From contig NZ_QUFI01000001.1 in NCBI RefSeq assembly GCF_003478505.1, positions 1-57,437 on the forward strand: a DNA stretch of 57,437 nucleotides, given 5' to 3'. A program made the position numbers and the translations under genes. A model generated the notes under the pieces. That model had not been told where the DNA came from. It worked only from the letters and a program-made list of their open reading frames with translations, and did no database searches. Position 1 is the stretch's first letter; every line of letters begins with the position of its first letter. Positions 7,538-15,597 of the stretch are shown in pieces. The stretch is from Clostridium sp. AF27-2AA. Lineage in GTDB: Bacteria; Bacillota; Clostridia; Lachnospirales; Lachnospiraceae.

Positions 7538-8808
7538 TGGAAATCCGGTTTTTCAATATGATCGCGGTGGGAAGCTTTGGCATGATTTTGTCATCGGCCT
7601 TTTCCGGGGTTTGCGAAAACGGGCAGAAGCGGAGCCGGATTGTCTGCATGATGGCTCTCATTCTGCTTGGCCAGACCCTGTTTGTTGTGACAGCAGGAAG
7701 GCAGTGGCTGATTTATTGTTATCCGTTCATTACACACCTGCCATTTGTGCTGTTCCTGCATCTGTCCGGCGTGAATTTTGTATGGTCGCTGGCTTCCGTC
7801 CTGATTGCGTATCTGTGCTGTCAGCTGCGCAGATGGCTGGCGCTGGCGCTTGTTTTTTTGTGCCTTGGCGGGCGGAATGCGGATTATCAGAGGGTGGCAG
7901 AAATTGTGGTAACCATTCCGCTCTTGCTTCTCATTCTTCGGCTGGCGGCACCGTCCATCCGCTCTCTTTCTGAGCACACCAGGCTTTCCCAATGCCTGTT
8001 TGCCATCATACCCGCAGCTGGCTATGGCTTTGATTATGTGACCAGGATCTATACGGATCTGTTTGCCAGTGGTTCTGCTGTGGCAATGGAATTTATGCCG
8101 TTTCTGTGCAGTGTTTTATATCTGGTTTTTGTGCTCCGGGTTTCGGCAGAGGAGCGCAAACGCCTTTGGATGGAGCAGAAGCAGAATATCTTAAGTGTGC
8201 AGATGGAGCAGGCCGTGTGTGAGATTGATACAATGCGCAGAGCGGGAGAGACCATGCGGATCTACCGGCATGATATGCGCCATCATTTACAATATCTGCT
8301 GTCCTGCATCGAAAACGGAAAGCTTACCCAGGCCGCGGAGCATATCCGCCAGCTTGATGCCGAGTTAGAGACTGGAAAGGTGATGGTTTACTGCAAAAAT
8401 GAAACGGTGAATCTGATTTTTTCGGCATTCGCGGAGCGGGCGCTTCAGGCGGGAATCACCATGGAGGTTCAGGCAGACATTCCGCAGGCTATCATACTGT
8501 CCGAGAACGATCTCTGTGTTTTGCTCTCTAATGCCCTGGAAAATGCCCTGCAGTCATGTGTACGGCAAAAGAAAGATGGAAGACCTGCGCGTATTGAGAT
8601 ATCCGCATATTGCCAGGATGAAAAATTATTTTTGCAGATCGTGAATTCCTGTGATGACAGTGTGCGTTTCGCAAATGGAATTCCAGTAACGAAGCAGCAG
8701 GGACATGGGTTTGGCGTGCAGAGTATCCTTGCGATTACGGAGAAATATCAGGGAATGTGTTCCTTTGAACGGAAAAATGATCAGTTTTTTCTCAGATTAC
8801 GGTTATAA
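7534..8808 (+). CDS. AgrC-like sensor histidine kinase (GHKL ATPase)
   Basis: The 424-residue protein has about six hydrophobic helices in its first 205 residues, a short coiled-coil linker, and a cytoplasmic kinase core. The phospho-acceptor is H246 in YRHDMRHH, the N box contains N333 and N337 (SNALENA), and the G box is GHGFG at 390-394. This is the architecture of AgrC/NatK-type kinases that pair with LytTR regulators. No agrB or agrD-like gene is seen nearby, so the stimulus may not be a cyclic peptide. Translation is coupled to the response regulator by a four-base overlap. Confidence 0.9.
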   Translation: MMEIRFFNMIAVGSFGMILSSAFSGVCENGQKRSRIVCMMALILLGQTLFVVTAGRQWLIYCYPFITHLPFVLFLHLSGVNFVWSLASVLIAYLCCQLRRWLALALVFLCLGGRNADYQRVAEIVVTIPLLLLILRLAAPSIRSLSEHTRLSQCLFAIIPAAGYGFDYVTRIYTDLFASGSAVAMEFMPFLCSVLYLVFVLRVSAEERKRLWMEQKQNILSVQMEQAVCEIDTMRRAGETMRIYRHDMRHHLQYLLSCIENGKLTQAAEHIRQLDAELETGKVMVYCKNETVNLIFSAFAERALQAGITMEVQADIPQAIILSENDLCVLLSNALENALQSCVRQKKDGRPARIEISAYCQDEKLFLQIVNSCDDSVRFANGIPVTKQQGHGFGVQSILAITEKYQGMCSFERKNDQFFLRLRL

Positions 8809-8842
8809 TGGAAGCTTAAAGACGTTTTAGAGTCGATTCATG

Positions 8843-8894
8843 ACAGTTTCTCCAATGATTGGAAAATCGGTTGTATAATAAAAACTGTTATACA
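8843..8894 (+). promoter_or_regulatory. TATAAT box flanked by ACAGTTT-type inverted sites
   Basis: A TATAAT at 8874-8879 lies 40 bases before the lipoprotein start, without a clear -35 box. ACAGTTT occurs at 8843-8849 and in inverted orientation as AAACTGT at 8882-8888, resembling the core of LytTR binding sites. TGTATAA (8872-8878) and TTATACA (8888-8894) form a further inverted repeat over the -10 region. Regulation by the adjacent LytTR protein is a reasonable guess, not shown. Confidence 0.4.
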
Positions 8895-8919
8895 AGAACG
8901 TATACAGAGGGAGAAACGT

Positions 8920-9483
8920 ATGATGAAAAAACTTTTAGCAGTATCTTTAAGCACTATGATGGTGTTATCCATGTCAGCCTGCGGTGGCTCTGATTCTTCA
9001 GCTGATACAACAGCAGCTCAGGAGACCGAAGCAGAGGTTACCGTGGAGACCGAAGCAGAGACCGAGGCAGAGACCGAGGCAGAAACCGAAGAGCTGCCGG
9101 ATCTGGTAGACGTAGAGGGCGCTACCATCTGGGATATTCTGCGTGTAGAGACTCCGGATCTGACCAACACAAGCTGGGGACTTTCCGGTGGCTACATTGA
9201 AGGCGAGGAGATGACCCAGGAGGATCTGGACCAGACCTTAGAGCAGTACGGCGGACAGCTTGATTTCAACTTTGGCGAAGACGGACAGGCCCAGATGGTT
9301 CAGGGCGGCGGCACCATGGAAGGTACCTATGAGTATCTGGATGACGGTGTTTCTGTAGTCTTTGACAATCAGGGAGCTGAGCTTCCTTACACCTGCCTCT
9401 TCACTGAGATGAACGATACCCTTGTTTTAGTAGCAGTTCCGGATGAGTCCGGCACCAGCGGCCTGTACTTCTCTCAGAACTAA
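8920..9483 (+). CDS. Small exported lipoprotein with Thr-Glu-Ala repeat linker
   Basis: The 187-residue product begins with a lipoprotein signal peptide ending in the lipobox MSAC, with the acylated cysteine at residue 21. A low-complexity linker of about 35 residues rich in Glu, Thr and Ala follows (ETEAETEAETE). The rest is a small globular domain with an NTSWGLSGGYIEGE motif and several short beta strands, which may be lipocalin- or DUF-like; I do not recognise the family. The start is supported by AGAGGGAG at 8906-8913. It follows the two-component genes but has its own -10 element, and ends in a strong terminator. Confidence 0.85.
   Translation: MMKKLLAVSLSTMMVLSMSACGGSDSSADTTAAQETEAEVTVETEAETEAETEAETEELPDLVDVEGATIWDILRVETPDLTNTSWGLSGGYIEGEEMTQEDLDQTLEQYGGQLDFNFGEDGQAQMVQGGGTMEGTYEYLDDGVSVVFDNQGAELPYTCLFTEMNDTLVLVAVPDESGTSGLYFSQN
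9046..9093 (+). repeat. 12-base tandem repeat in the lipoprotein linker
   Basis: Four in-frame units related to GAGACCGAGGCA stand in tandem: 9046-9057, 9058-9069, 9070-9081 and a degenerate one to 9093. Each encodes Glu-Thr-Glu-Ala. Units two and three are identical, so slippage could change linker length without breaking the frame. Confidence 0.85.
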
Positions 9484-9521
9484 AACAGAATAGAAACTCG
9501 GACGCGCATGACGCGCACTGG

Positions 9522-9573
9522 AAAAGCCACCGAAGCATAAACTATCATAAGAAAGCTTCAGGGTGGCTTTTTC
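9522..9573 (+). terminator. Terminator after the lipoprotein gene
   Basis: AAAAGCCACC-GAAGC pairs with GCTTC-A-GGGTGGCTTTT around an 18-base loop, followed by TTTTTCTTT. Its 3' arm overlaps the first codons of the sigma factor gene. Confidence 0.85.
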
Positions 9574-10201
9574 TTTGCAGACATTTCCAAAGCCTTTGAC
9601 ACCTGGAGAGGAACGGGCCTGCCTGGAACGCTTACAGGAGGGCGACCGGGAGGCACGCGATATCCTGATCGAACGAAATTTAAGACTGGTCGCCCATGTG
9701 GCGAAAAAATATCAGGGCACCGATTATGAGACGGAGGATCTGTTATCTGTTGGTACGATTGGCCTGATCAAAGCGGTGAATACCTTTCACCCTGAGCGTG
9801 GAAGCCGCCTGGCAACCTATGCGGCCAAATGTATTGAAAATGAAATTCTCATGATGTTCCGGGCCGGAAAGAAATACAGCCGGGAGGTATCTTTGTTTGA
9901 ACCTATCGGCGTGGATAAGGACGGAGAATCGGTCAGCCTGGTAGATGTGATCGAACTGGAGAGCAAAGAGGTCTTAGAGGATCTGATTCTGGATCAGGAT
10001 ATCCGGGAGCTTTACGAGGCATTTTCCTGCTGCTTAAAACCCCAGGAGCAGTCCGTGGTAAAGCTGCGTTACGGACTGTTTGGAATGAAGCCCCGCACGC
10101 AGCGTGAGATTGCGAAGCAGCTTGGCATTTCCCGCTCCTATGTGTCGCGGATTGAAAAGCGCGCCATAAAAAAACTGGGAGAGCATTTAAAGGCAGAATG
10201 A
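9563..10201 (+). CDS. sigK: Sporulation sigma factor of the sigma-K family
   Basis: The product (about 212 residues) resembles RNA polymerase sigma-K, the late mother-cell sporulation factor. It has the family N-terminus TFPKPLTPGEE, the conserved core RNLRLVAHVAKKY, region 2 (LLSVGTIGLIKAV, YAAKCIENEIL) and the region 4 helix-turn-helix TQREIAKQLGISRSYVSRIE. No ATG begins the reading frame. Candidate starts are GTG 9563 and TTG 9575, the latter behind GGGTGG, and the frame is closed upstream by TAA at 9548. The hydrophobic pro-sequence of Bacillus sigma-K is therefore absent, as is also known for Clostridioides difficile. The gene is intact, with no skin-type insertion. The exact start is uncertain. 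Confidence 0.85.
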   Translation: MAFSLQTFPKPLTPGEERACLERLQEGDREARDILIERNLRLVAHVAKKYQGTDYETEDLLSVGTIGLIKAVNTFHPERGSRLATYAAKCIENEILMMFRAGKKYSREVSLFEPIGVDKDGESVSLVDVIELESKEVLEDLILDQDIRELYEAFSCCLKPQEQSVVKLRYGLFGMKPRTQREIAKQLGISRSYVSRIEKRAIKKLGEHLKAE

Positions 10202-10244
10202 AAAAATAATCACATAAATCATAAGAAAATTGCATTGTTTTCAG

Positions 10245-10282
10245 ATGCTTTCCCATATATAATGTATGGGAAAGCATTTTTA
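10245..10282 (+). terminator. Terminator after the sigma factor gene
   Basis: ATGCTTTCCCATA and TATGGGAAAGCAT form a perfect 13-bp stem, followed by TTTTTATT. Confidence 0.9.
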
Positions 10283-10363
10283 TTGCTGTGCATATCGGGA
10301 AGGCGCCAGGGGCGCGTTCACTGATTTCAGGAGAAGAATCATCAGCTTAAGGAGGGTGTTATT

Positions 10364-11389
10364 ATGTCTACAATCTTAGTGACAGGCGGTGCCGGTTATA
10401 TTGGAAGCCATACCTGTGTGGAGCTTTTGAATGCCGGTTATGATGTGGTTGTCGTGGACAACCTGTGCAATTCCTGCCGGGAATCCTTGAAACGTGTGGA
10501 GGAGATTACAGGAAAGAAGCTGACCTTTTACGAGGTGGATCTTTTGGATGAGCCGGCTCTGGACGCTGTATTCCAGAACGAGAACATTGACGCAGTGATT
10601 CATTTTGCCGGTTTAAAGGCAGTGGGAGAGTCTGTATACAAACCTCTGGAATATTATCACAATAACATTACCGGAACTCTGATCCTGTGCGATGTCATGC
10701 GCCGTCATGGCTGCAAGAGCATTGTGTTCAGTTCTTCCGCAACGGTATATGGCAATCCGGCCTTCGTACCGATCACTGAGGAGTGCCCGAAGGGCGAGAT
10801 TACCAATCCCTACGGACGCACCAAAGGCATGCTGGAGCAGATCTTAACCGACCTTCACACTGCGGATCCGGAATGGAAGGTAATGCTGCTTCGCTACTTT
10901 AACCCGATCGGAGCTCATAAGTCCGGCCGTATCGGTGAGAATCCGAAGGGTATCCCGAACAACCTGCTTCCTTACATTACACAGGTGGCAGTTGGCAAGC
11001 TGGTATGCCTGGGCGTATTCGGCAATGACTATGACACTCCGGACGGAACCTGTGTCCGTGATTACATTCACGTGGTAGACCTGGCAGACGGCCATGTAAA
11101 GGCACTGGACAAGCTGGCCAAAGAGCAGGGCGGTGTCTGGATCTATAATCTGGGAACCGGTGTCGGCTACAGTGTTCTTGATGTCATCAATGCATTTGAG
11201 GAGGCGAACCACTTAAAAATCAATTATGTATTTAAGGAGCGCCGCGCGGGTGATGTACCGCAGTGCTACGCAGATTCCTCCAAGGCAGAGCGGGAGCTGG
11301 GCTGGAAAGCAAAATACGGCATCCGGGAGATGTGCGAGGATTCCTGGAGATGGCAGAAGAACAATCCGAACGGATACGACGAAAACTAA
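10364..11389 (+). CDS. galE: UDP-glucose 4-epimerase GalE
   Basis: GalE interconverts UDP-glucose and UDP-galactose with bound NAD, for galactose use and for glycan precursors. The 341-residue protein is of normal length. It has the NAD-binding GxxGxxG at 8-14 (GGAGYIG), the catalytic serine near 125 (SSSATVYG), and the Y150-x3-K154 pair in NPYGRTKGM. The start has a strong AAGGAGGG. It stands alone between the sigma factor and the convergent DUF4364 gene. Confidence 0.96.
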   Translation: MSTILVTGGAGYIGSHTCVELLNAGYDVVVVDNLCNSCRESLKRVEEITGKKLTFYEVDLLDEPALDAVFQNENIDAVIHFAGLKAVGESVYKPLEYYHNNITGTLILCDVMRRHGCKSIVFSSSATVYGNPAFVPITEECPKGEITNPYGRTKGMLEQILTDLHTADPEWKVMLLRYFNPIGAHKSGRIGENPKGIPNNLLPYITQVAVGKLVCLGVFGNDYDTPDGTCVRDYIHVVDLADGHVKALDKLAKEQGGVWIYNLGTGVGYSVLDVINAFEEANHLKINYVFKERRAGDVPQCYADSSKAERELGWKAKYGIREMCEDSWRWQKNNPNGYDEN

Positions 11390-11407
11390 ACAGAAACAAA
11401 AAGAAAG

Positions 11408-11434
11408 AAGAGGAGACCGGTCAGGCCTCCTCTT
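11408..11434 (-). terminator. Terminator of the DUF4364 gene
   Basis: AAGAGGAG and CTCCTCTT pair perfectly as an 8-bp outer stem with further pairs inside. On the minus strand the hairpin is followed by CTTTCTTTTTG. The stop codon of the DUF4364 gene (11421-11423) lies within the hairpin; it may also serve galE on the other strand. Confidence 0.7.
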
Positions 11435-11951
11435 CGCTCATTAAGGACTTCATAATGAAGGAATAGATTTCTTTGCTTTTGTGTTCCCACCGGGCACTCA
11501 TGGCAGCTGCCTGGTCACGGTCCGGAACCGACAAGCTCAGCTCAATGAGGGGGGAACGGCCTTCCCGTACCTCGCAGTGGACGATGTAGTCCTGGCTGGT
11601 GGATTTGTAGTAGTCGGAAAGCAGGCTGACCTCATTGCGCAGGCGCAGGCGGTTCTCCTTTAAGTAGGTGTCCATGTCCTCGATGATGGCAGGGGAGATG
11701 TTGTTCTCAAAAAAGTTTAAGGTCTCTTCTCCCTCTTTGGTAATCTCGTAGCGAGTGGTGCTGTGGGTAGACTCGGCGTGGATGAGGCCGGAGTCCTTTA
11801 ATTCGCCAAGGGCCTGCTGGAGCGTAAAATAGCTGGCGTATTCATGCTGCAGGAAAAAGTCCGTCAGCTGCGCGTTGGTCAGCGGAAAATTTACTTTTTT
11901 GAGCATATATAAATTCATGAGTTTGTACAGCGTCATCGGTTCTGACAACAT
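11421..11951 (-). CDS. DUF4364 family winged-helix protein
   Basis: The 176-residue protein matches the DUF4364 family of Clostridia. Residues 5-85 look like a winged helix-turn-helix (LTNAQLTDFFLQHEYASYFT, then a wing with STTRYEITKEGEETL). A mixed alpha/beta region follows that contains a strand-rich segment (DYIVHCEVREG). A DNA-binding regulator is likely, but targets are unknown. It is transcribed divergently from the DUF5717 operon with about 120 bases between start codons, so it may control that operon; this is inference from position. The start has AGAGG upstream. Confidence 0.82.
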   Translation of the reverse strand: MLSEPMTLYKLMNLYMLKKVNFPLTNAQLTDFFLQHEYASYFTLQQALGELKDSGLIHAESTHSTTRYEITKEGEETLNFFENNISPAIIEDMDTYLKENRLRLRNEVSLLSDYYKSTSQDYIVHCEVREGRSPLIELSLSVPDRDQAAAMSARWEHKSKEIYSFIMKSLMSEEEA

Positions 11952-12072
11952 GGGAGGGTGCCTCTTTCATTCAACAAAGTTTTTATTAATCATACCAATT
12001 TAAACCTTTTAAATCAAGTGAAATTATGCTAAACTAATGCCATGTATGGAAAAAGGTGTGACAGAGGATACT

Positions 12073-15000
12073 ATGAGAGAAAGAATTAACCGACTGGCAA
12101 AAGGCATCGTGGATGCAGAAATCCCGGAGGTTTTTGTTCTTCCGGAAACCTGCGGCGGCATGGTGACAGCCGGACAGGTATGCAGAAAAGAACTTTATGT
12201 GGCGGACCGTTATGGCTGTTTTGTGAAAGGCCTGGTGTATTCGTCCCATCCGTGTGTGCGGGTGCTGGGCTCTTCCTTTGGAGGAAACCGGAACCGTATT
12301 TTTTATGAGGTTGACTGCCGTACCCTGTCAGACGGAGACAAAATCGAGGGAGTATTTGATCTGGTGACCAATGGCGGCGAGAAAAAGCTGCCATATTCTT
12401 TTGTTGTGGAACCGGATCCGGTAGGAAAAATTCTGGCCGGGTTAAAACAGCCGGAAGATTTTGCAAAGCTGGTGCAGGCTGACGGGGAGTTCGCAAAGCG
12501 TCTGTTTGAATACCGTGATTTTACGGAAGCGCCTTTTTTACAGGATCTTCATGTCCGTGCGTTGTATGACGGCTTAAAAGGCCGTCCGAACCGTCAGAGT
12601 GAACTGGAAGAATTTCTGGTGGGCCTGAATGTAAAGAAACCGGTGGAATTAAAAGCAGACACCACGGTGCGAAGCTTTGAAAAGACGCAGGCAGGAATGC
12701 AGGATGTGATCCGTGTGGAGAGCAGTACCTGGGGGTATGTGCGGTTCGAGGTGTACGCAGACGGGAAATTTATCGTTCTGCCGAAAGCTGTATTCACGGA
12801 AGAAGATTTTAAGAATGGCGTATGTGAGATTCCGTATCAGATCGATCAGGCACATCTTCACCATGGAAAGAATCTTGGCGCAGTCTGTATCACATCCCTG
12901 CGCCAGAGCATTTGTGTTCCGGTGGAGGTTCTGGCAGGCGAGGAATTAAAGGACCGCCCGGGATATGGCAGGCGTGAAGCCTTTGGAAAGTACCTGGAGC
13001 TGCGCCTGGAATATGAGCTTGGTCTTTACGGGGAAGCTCTGATGCGAAATCAGTTAAAACAGCAGCTGGAAGCTATCCGCAGTCAGTATGGTGAGAGCCT
13101 TGCGGTGAATCTGTACCAGGCAGATCTGCTGATCCTGGAGGGAGACACAGAAGGGGCGAAAGAACTTCTGGAAAGCTGCCGGGAAGAGGCGGCAGCCGTG
13201 CGGAAATACCGGCCGGAGTATGAACAGCTCCAACGGTATCTGATGCGCCAGCTGGACGAAGGCGAAGCCGCGGAGCAGGAAACAGAGGAAGAAAGTCTGG
13301 CCGGACTCAGAAAAGAGTTTGAGAGCGGCAGCCGGAGCCCGTACCTGTATGTGCGGGTGTGGGAGCTTTATCAGAAAGATCCGCAGCTCCTTACAGGACT
13401 TTCTGATTTTGAACTGCAGGTTCTGATGTTTGCCGCAAAGAGGAAGCTGATGGATGAAGCCTTCGCGTGCAGGGCCGCGAAACTTGCGCCTTCCAGAAAG
13501 CATGGAGGAAAGCTGCTTCTGCGCTTTTTCATGATGCTGTATCAGCAGTATCCGGAAATCGAAATCTTAAACGCGGTCTGCAGCATTCTGATCAAGGCAG
13601 ACTGCCGGGATAAAAAATACTTTAAATGGTATAAAAAAGCGCTGGAGGATGGTATCAGCCTGACACGGCTTTACGAATATTACTTGTACGCGCTTCCGGA
13701 TGATTATCCGTACCTGCTTCCGAAAGAAGTCCTTTTGTATTTCTCCTATGAGAAATACATGGATACGGCCAACCGGGAAGTGTTATACAACAACATTGCC
13801 CGGTTCATGAATCCGGAATCTACGCTGTACCGGCAGTATGAACGTGATATTGAGCAGTTTACCATGGAGCAGCTTCTGCGCTCCCGTGTGAACAGCCGGC
13901 TGGTAACGCTGTACCAGCATGTCTTATACAAAGAAATGATTGATGAACAGGTGGCCCGGGTGCTTCCGGCTCTCTTAAGATCTTACCGCATCACGGTGTC
14001 TAACAAAAAGATCCGCTCCGTTGTCGTATGCTACGAGGAGCTGGAGCGGGAGGATGTGGCCGCGGTTAAGGATGGCGTGGCTTATGTACCGCTTTTTTCA
14101 AGTCATCCGGTTCTTTTGTTCCAGGATGAGTACGGAAACCGTTATACGGATGTTTCTTACCGGAAACAGCAGGCTATGTTGGAAAACCGCAAAGAGCTGG
14201 AGGAACGCTGTTACGATATTTCTCCGGAGCAGCCTATGCTTCTGTTAGAGCGCTGCAGCGCCATTGTAAAGGATGGCATGAAGGGGACAACAGACCGCCG
14301 CGTTCTGAAACGGGCCCTGGCAGAGTTAAAGCTGCATCCCTTATTCCGGGAAAAGCTTCTGGAAAGCCTGCTTGGCTATGACAGCCGCTGCCGGAGCGAA
14401 GAGGAAGGAGCGGCTGGTGTTCTGGACTACTGGAATCAGCTGAAACCGCAAAAACTGTCCAGGGAAAACCGCGGGAAGCTGATCCGCATGCTGATTCTTG
14501 CCGGGAACAGCCAGGAGGCATTTTTCGTTGTGCGGGAATTTGGCTGGAGCGGTACAGAGGAAAGGGAACTTCTGGATCTGTGCAGCCAGATGATCTTAAA
14601 ACAGATGCCAGAGTCAGATGACACGCTGTTAAAGCTGTCCTGGGAGCTTTTCACAAAGAACCAGTGGGACGGGGCGGTGCTGGATTATCTGTGCGAACAC
14701 TTTAATGGAACCTCAGAGCAGATGTATCAGCTGCTTACACAGAGTGAAAAAGAGCATGTGGAGCTTTATGATCTTCCGGAGCGGCTTCTGGCACAGATGA
14801 TGTTCAGTGGTGAAACCGAGCATATGGATCCGGTATTTGACTGCTACAGAAGTGGAAAACAGGTCAGTGATCTGGTTTCAAGGGCTTATTTCACCATGAA
14901 ATCCTGCGATTATTTCCTGAAAAACCGCGCAACGGAGGATTCCGTGTTCACGCATCTCGAGGACGTGGTCCGGGAGACAGCAGACAAAAAACGGGTTCCG

Positions 15001-15549
15001 ACGATTTATCTTCTGGCGCTGACATTGTGGTACAGCCGAAAGTATAGTTTGTCAGATGACCAGAAGGAACTGGCATCCGGCATGACGGAGGAGCTTCTGG
15101 AGGAAGGACGGATCTTTGCGTACTTCCATCAGCTGGGACGCCATATCCCGCTTCCGGATTCCATTATGGACCAGATTACCATCGAGTACCGTGGCAGCAG
15201 AGAAGCAAGACCGGAGCTGAAGATCCGGGTACTTCCAAATGAGGAGACGATCCATAACGCGGAGTTTGTGAAAGTATATCCGGGCATTTACATCCATCAG
15301 CATGTACTGTTTGAGGGAGAAGTGCTGGAGTATGAGGTCTATGAAAATGGGGCGGACGGAAGAAAAAAGACGGAAGAAGGACGGCTTTCCTACGACGCTT
15401 CCCAGACAGACACACGGGTGAGCCGTTTTGCTGCCCTCAACGATATGAGCCGATGCCTGGCACAAAAGGACGGGCAGAAGCTGAAAGAAAAAATGGAGAA
15501 ATATCTGACAGACCATGCAGCCATGGAGTCTTTGTTTTCCTTAATGTAA
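12073..15549 (+). CDS. DUF5717 family large beta/alpha-repeat protein
   Basis: The 1158-residue protein matches the uncharacterised DUF5717 family. Its first 290 residues look like two beta-sandwich domains (for example GLVYSSHPCVRVLGSSFGG and WGYVRFEVYADGKFIVLP). About 700 residues of helix follow with repeat-like periodicity, as in TPR-type superhelices. A final beta-rich domain (about 1030-1120) contains VKVYPGIYIHQHVLFEGEV. No signal peptide or membrane helix is seen, so it should be cytoplasmic. ATG 12073 has AGAGGA upstream; ATG 12037 would add 12 residues. It heads an operon with the Hsp70-like DUF5716 protein and a TPR protein, which suggests one assembly. Function is unknown. Confidence 0.8.
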   Translation: MRERINRLAKGIVDAEIPEVFVLPETCGGMVTAGQVCRKELYVADRYGCFVKGLVYSSHPCVRVLGSSFGGNRNRIFYEVDCRTLSDGDKIEGVFDLVTNGGEKKLPYSFVVEPDPVGKILAGLKQPEDFAKLVQADGEFAKRLFEYRDFTEAPFLQDLHVRALYDGLKGRPNRQSELEEFLVGLNVKKPVELKADTTVRSFEKTQAGMQDVIRVESSTWGYVRFEVYADGKFIVLPKAVFTEEDFKNGVCEIPYQIDQAHLHHGKNLGAVCITSLRQSICVPVEVLAGEELKDRPGYGRREAFGKYLELRLEYELGLYGEALMRNQLKQQLEAIRSQYGESLAVNLYQADLLILEGDTEGAKELLESCREEAAAVRKYRPEYEQLQRYLMRQLDEGEAAEQETEEESLAGLRKEFESGSRSPYLYVRVWELYQKDPQLLTGLSDFELQVLMFAAKRKLMDEAFACRAAKLAPSRKHGGKLLLRFFMMLYQQYPEIEILNAVCSILIKADCRDKKYFKWYKKALEDGISLTRLYEYYLYALPDDYPYLLPKEVLLYFSYEKYMDTANREVLYNNIARFMNPESTLYRQYERDIEQFTMEQLLRSRVNSRLVTLYQHVLYKEMIDEQVARVLPALLRSYRITVSNKKIRSVVVCYEELEREDVAAVKDGVAYVPLFSSHPVLLFQDEYGNRYTDVSYRKQQAMLENRKELEERCYDISPEQPMLLLERCSAIVKDGMKGTTDRRVLKRALAELKLHPLFREKLLESLLGYDSRCRSEEEGAAGVLDYWNQLKPQKLSRENRGKLIRMLILAGNSQEAFFVVREFGWSGTEERELLDLCSQMILKQMPESDDTLLKLSWELFTKNQWDGAVLDYLCEHFNGTSEQMYQLLTQSEKEHVELYDLPERLLAQMMFSGETEHMDPVFDCYRSGKQVSDLVSRAYFTMKSCDYFLKNRATEDSVFTHLEDVVRETADKKRVPTIYLLALTLWYSRKYSLSDDQKELASGMTEELLEEGRIFAYFHQLGRHIPLPDSIMDQITIEYRGSREARPELKIRVLPNEETIHNAEFVKVYPGIYIHQHVLFEGEVLEYEVYENGADGRKKTEEGRLSYDASQTDTRVSRFAALNDMSRCLAQKDGQKLKEKMEKYLTDHAAMESLFSLM

Positions 15550-15597
15550 AGACGAAAAACAAAACCGGCGGCCGGCCTGCCGGATCAGAGGAACGAT

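Noticed and set aside
7534..8919. agr-type peptide signalling locus
   Set aside because: The kinase and LytTR regulator fit, but no AgrB-like protease or AgrD-like peptide gene could be found on either side.
9484..10201. Skin-element interruption or frameshift in the sigma-K gene
   Set aside because: All conserved regions from FPKPL to the region 4 helix-turn-helix lie in one uninterrupted frame.
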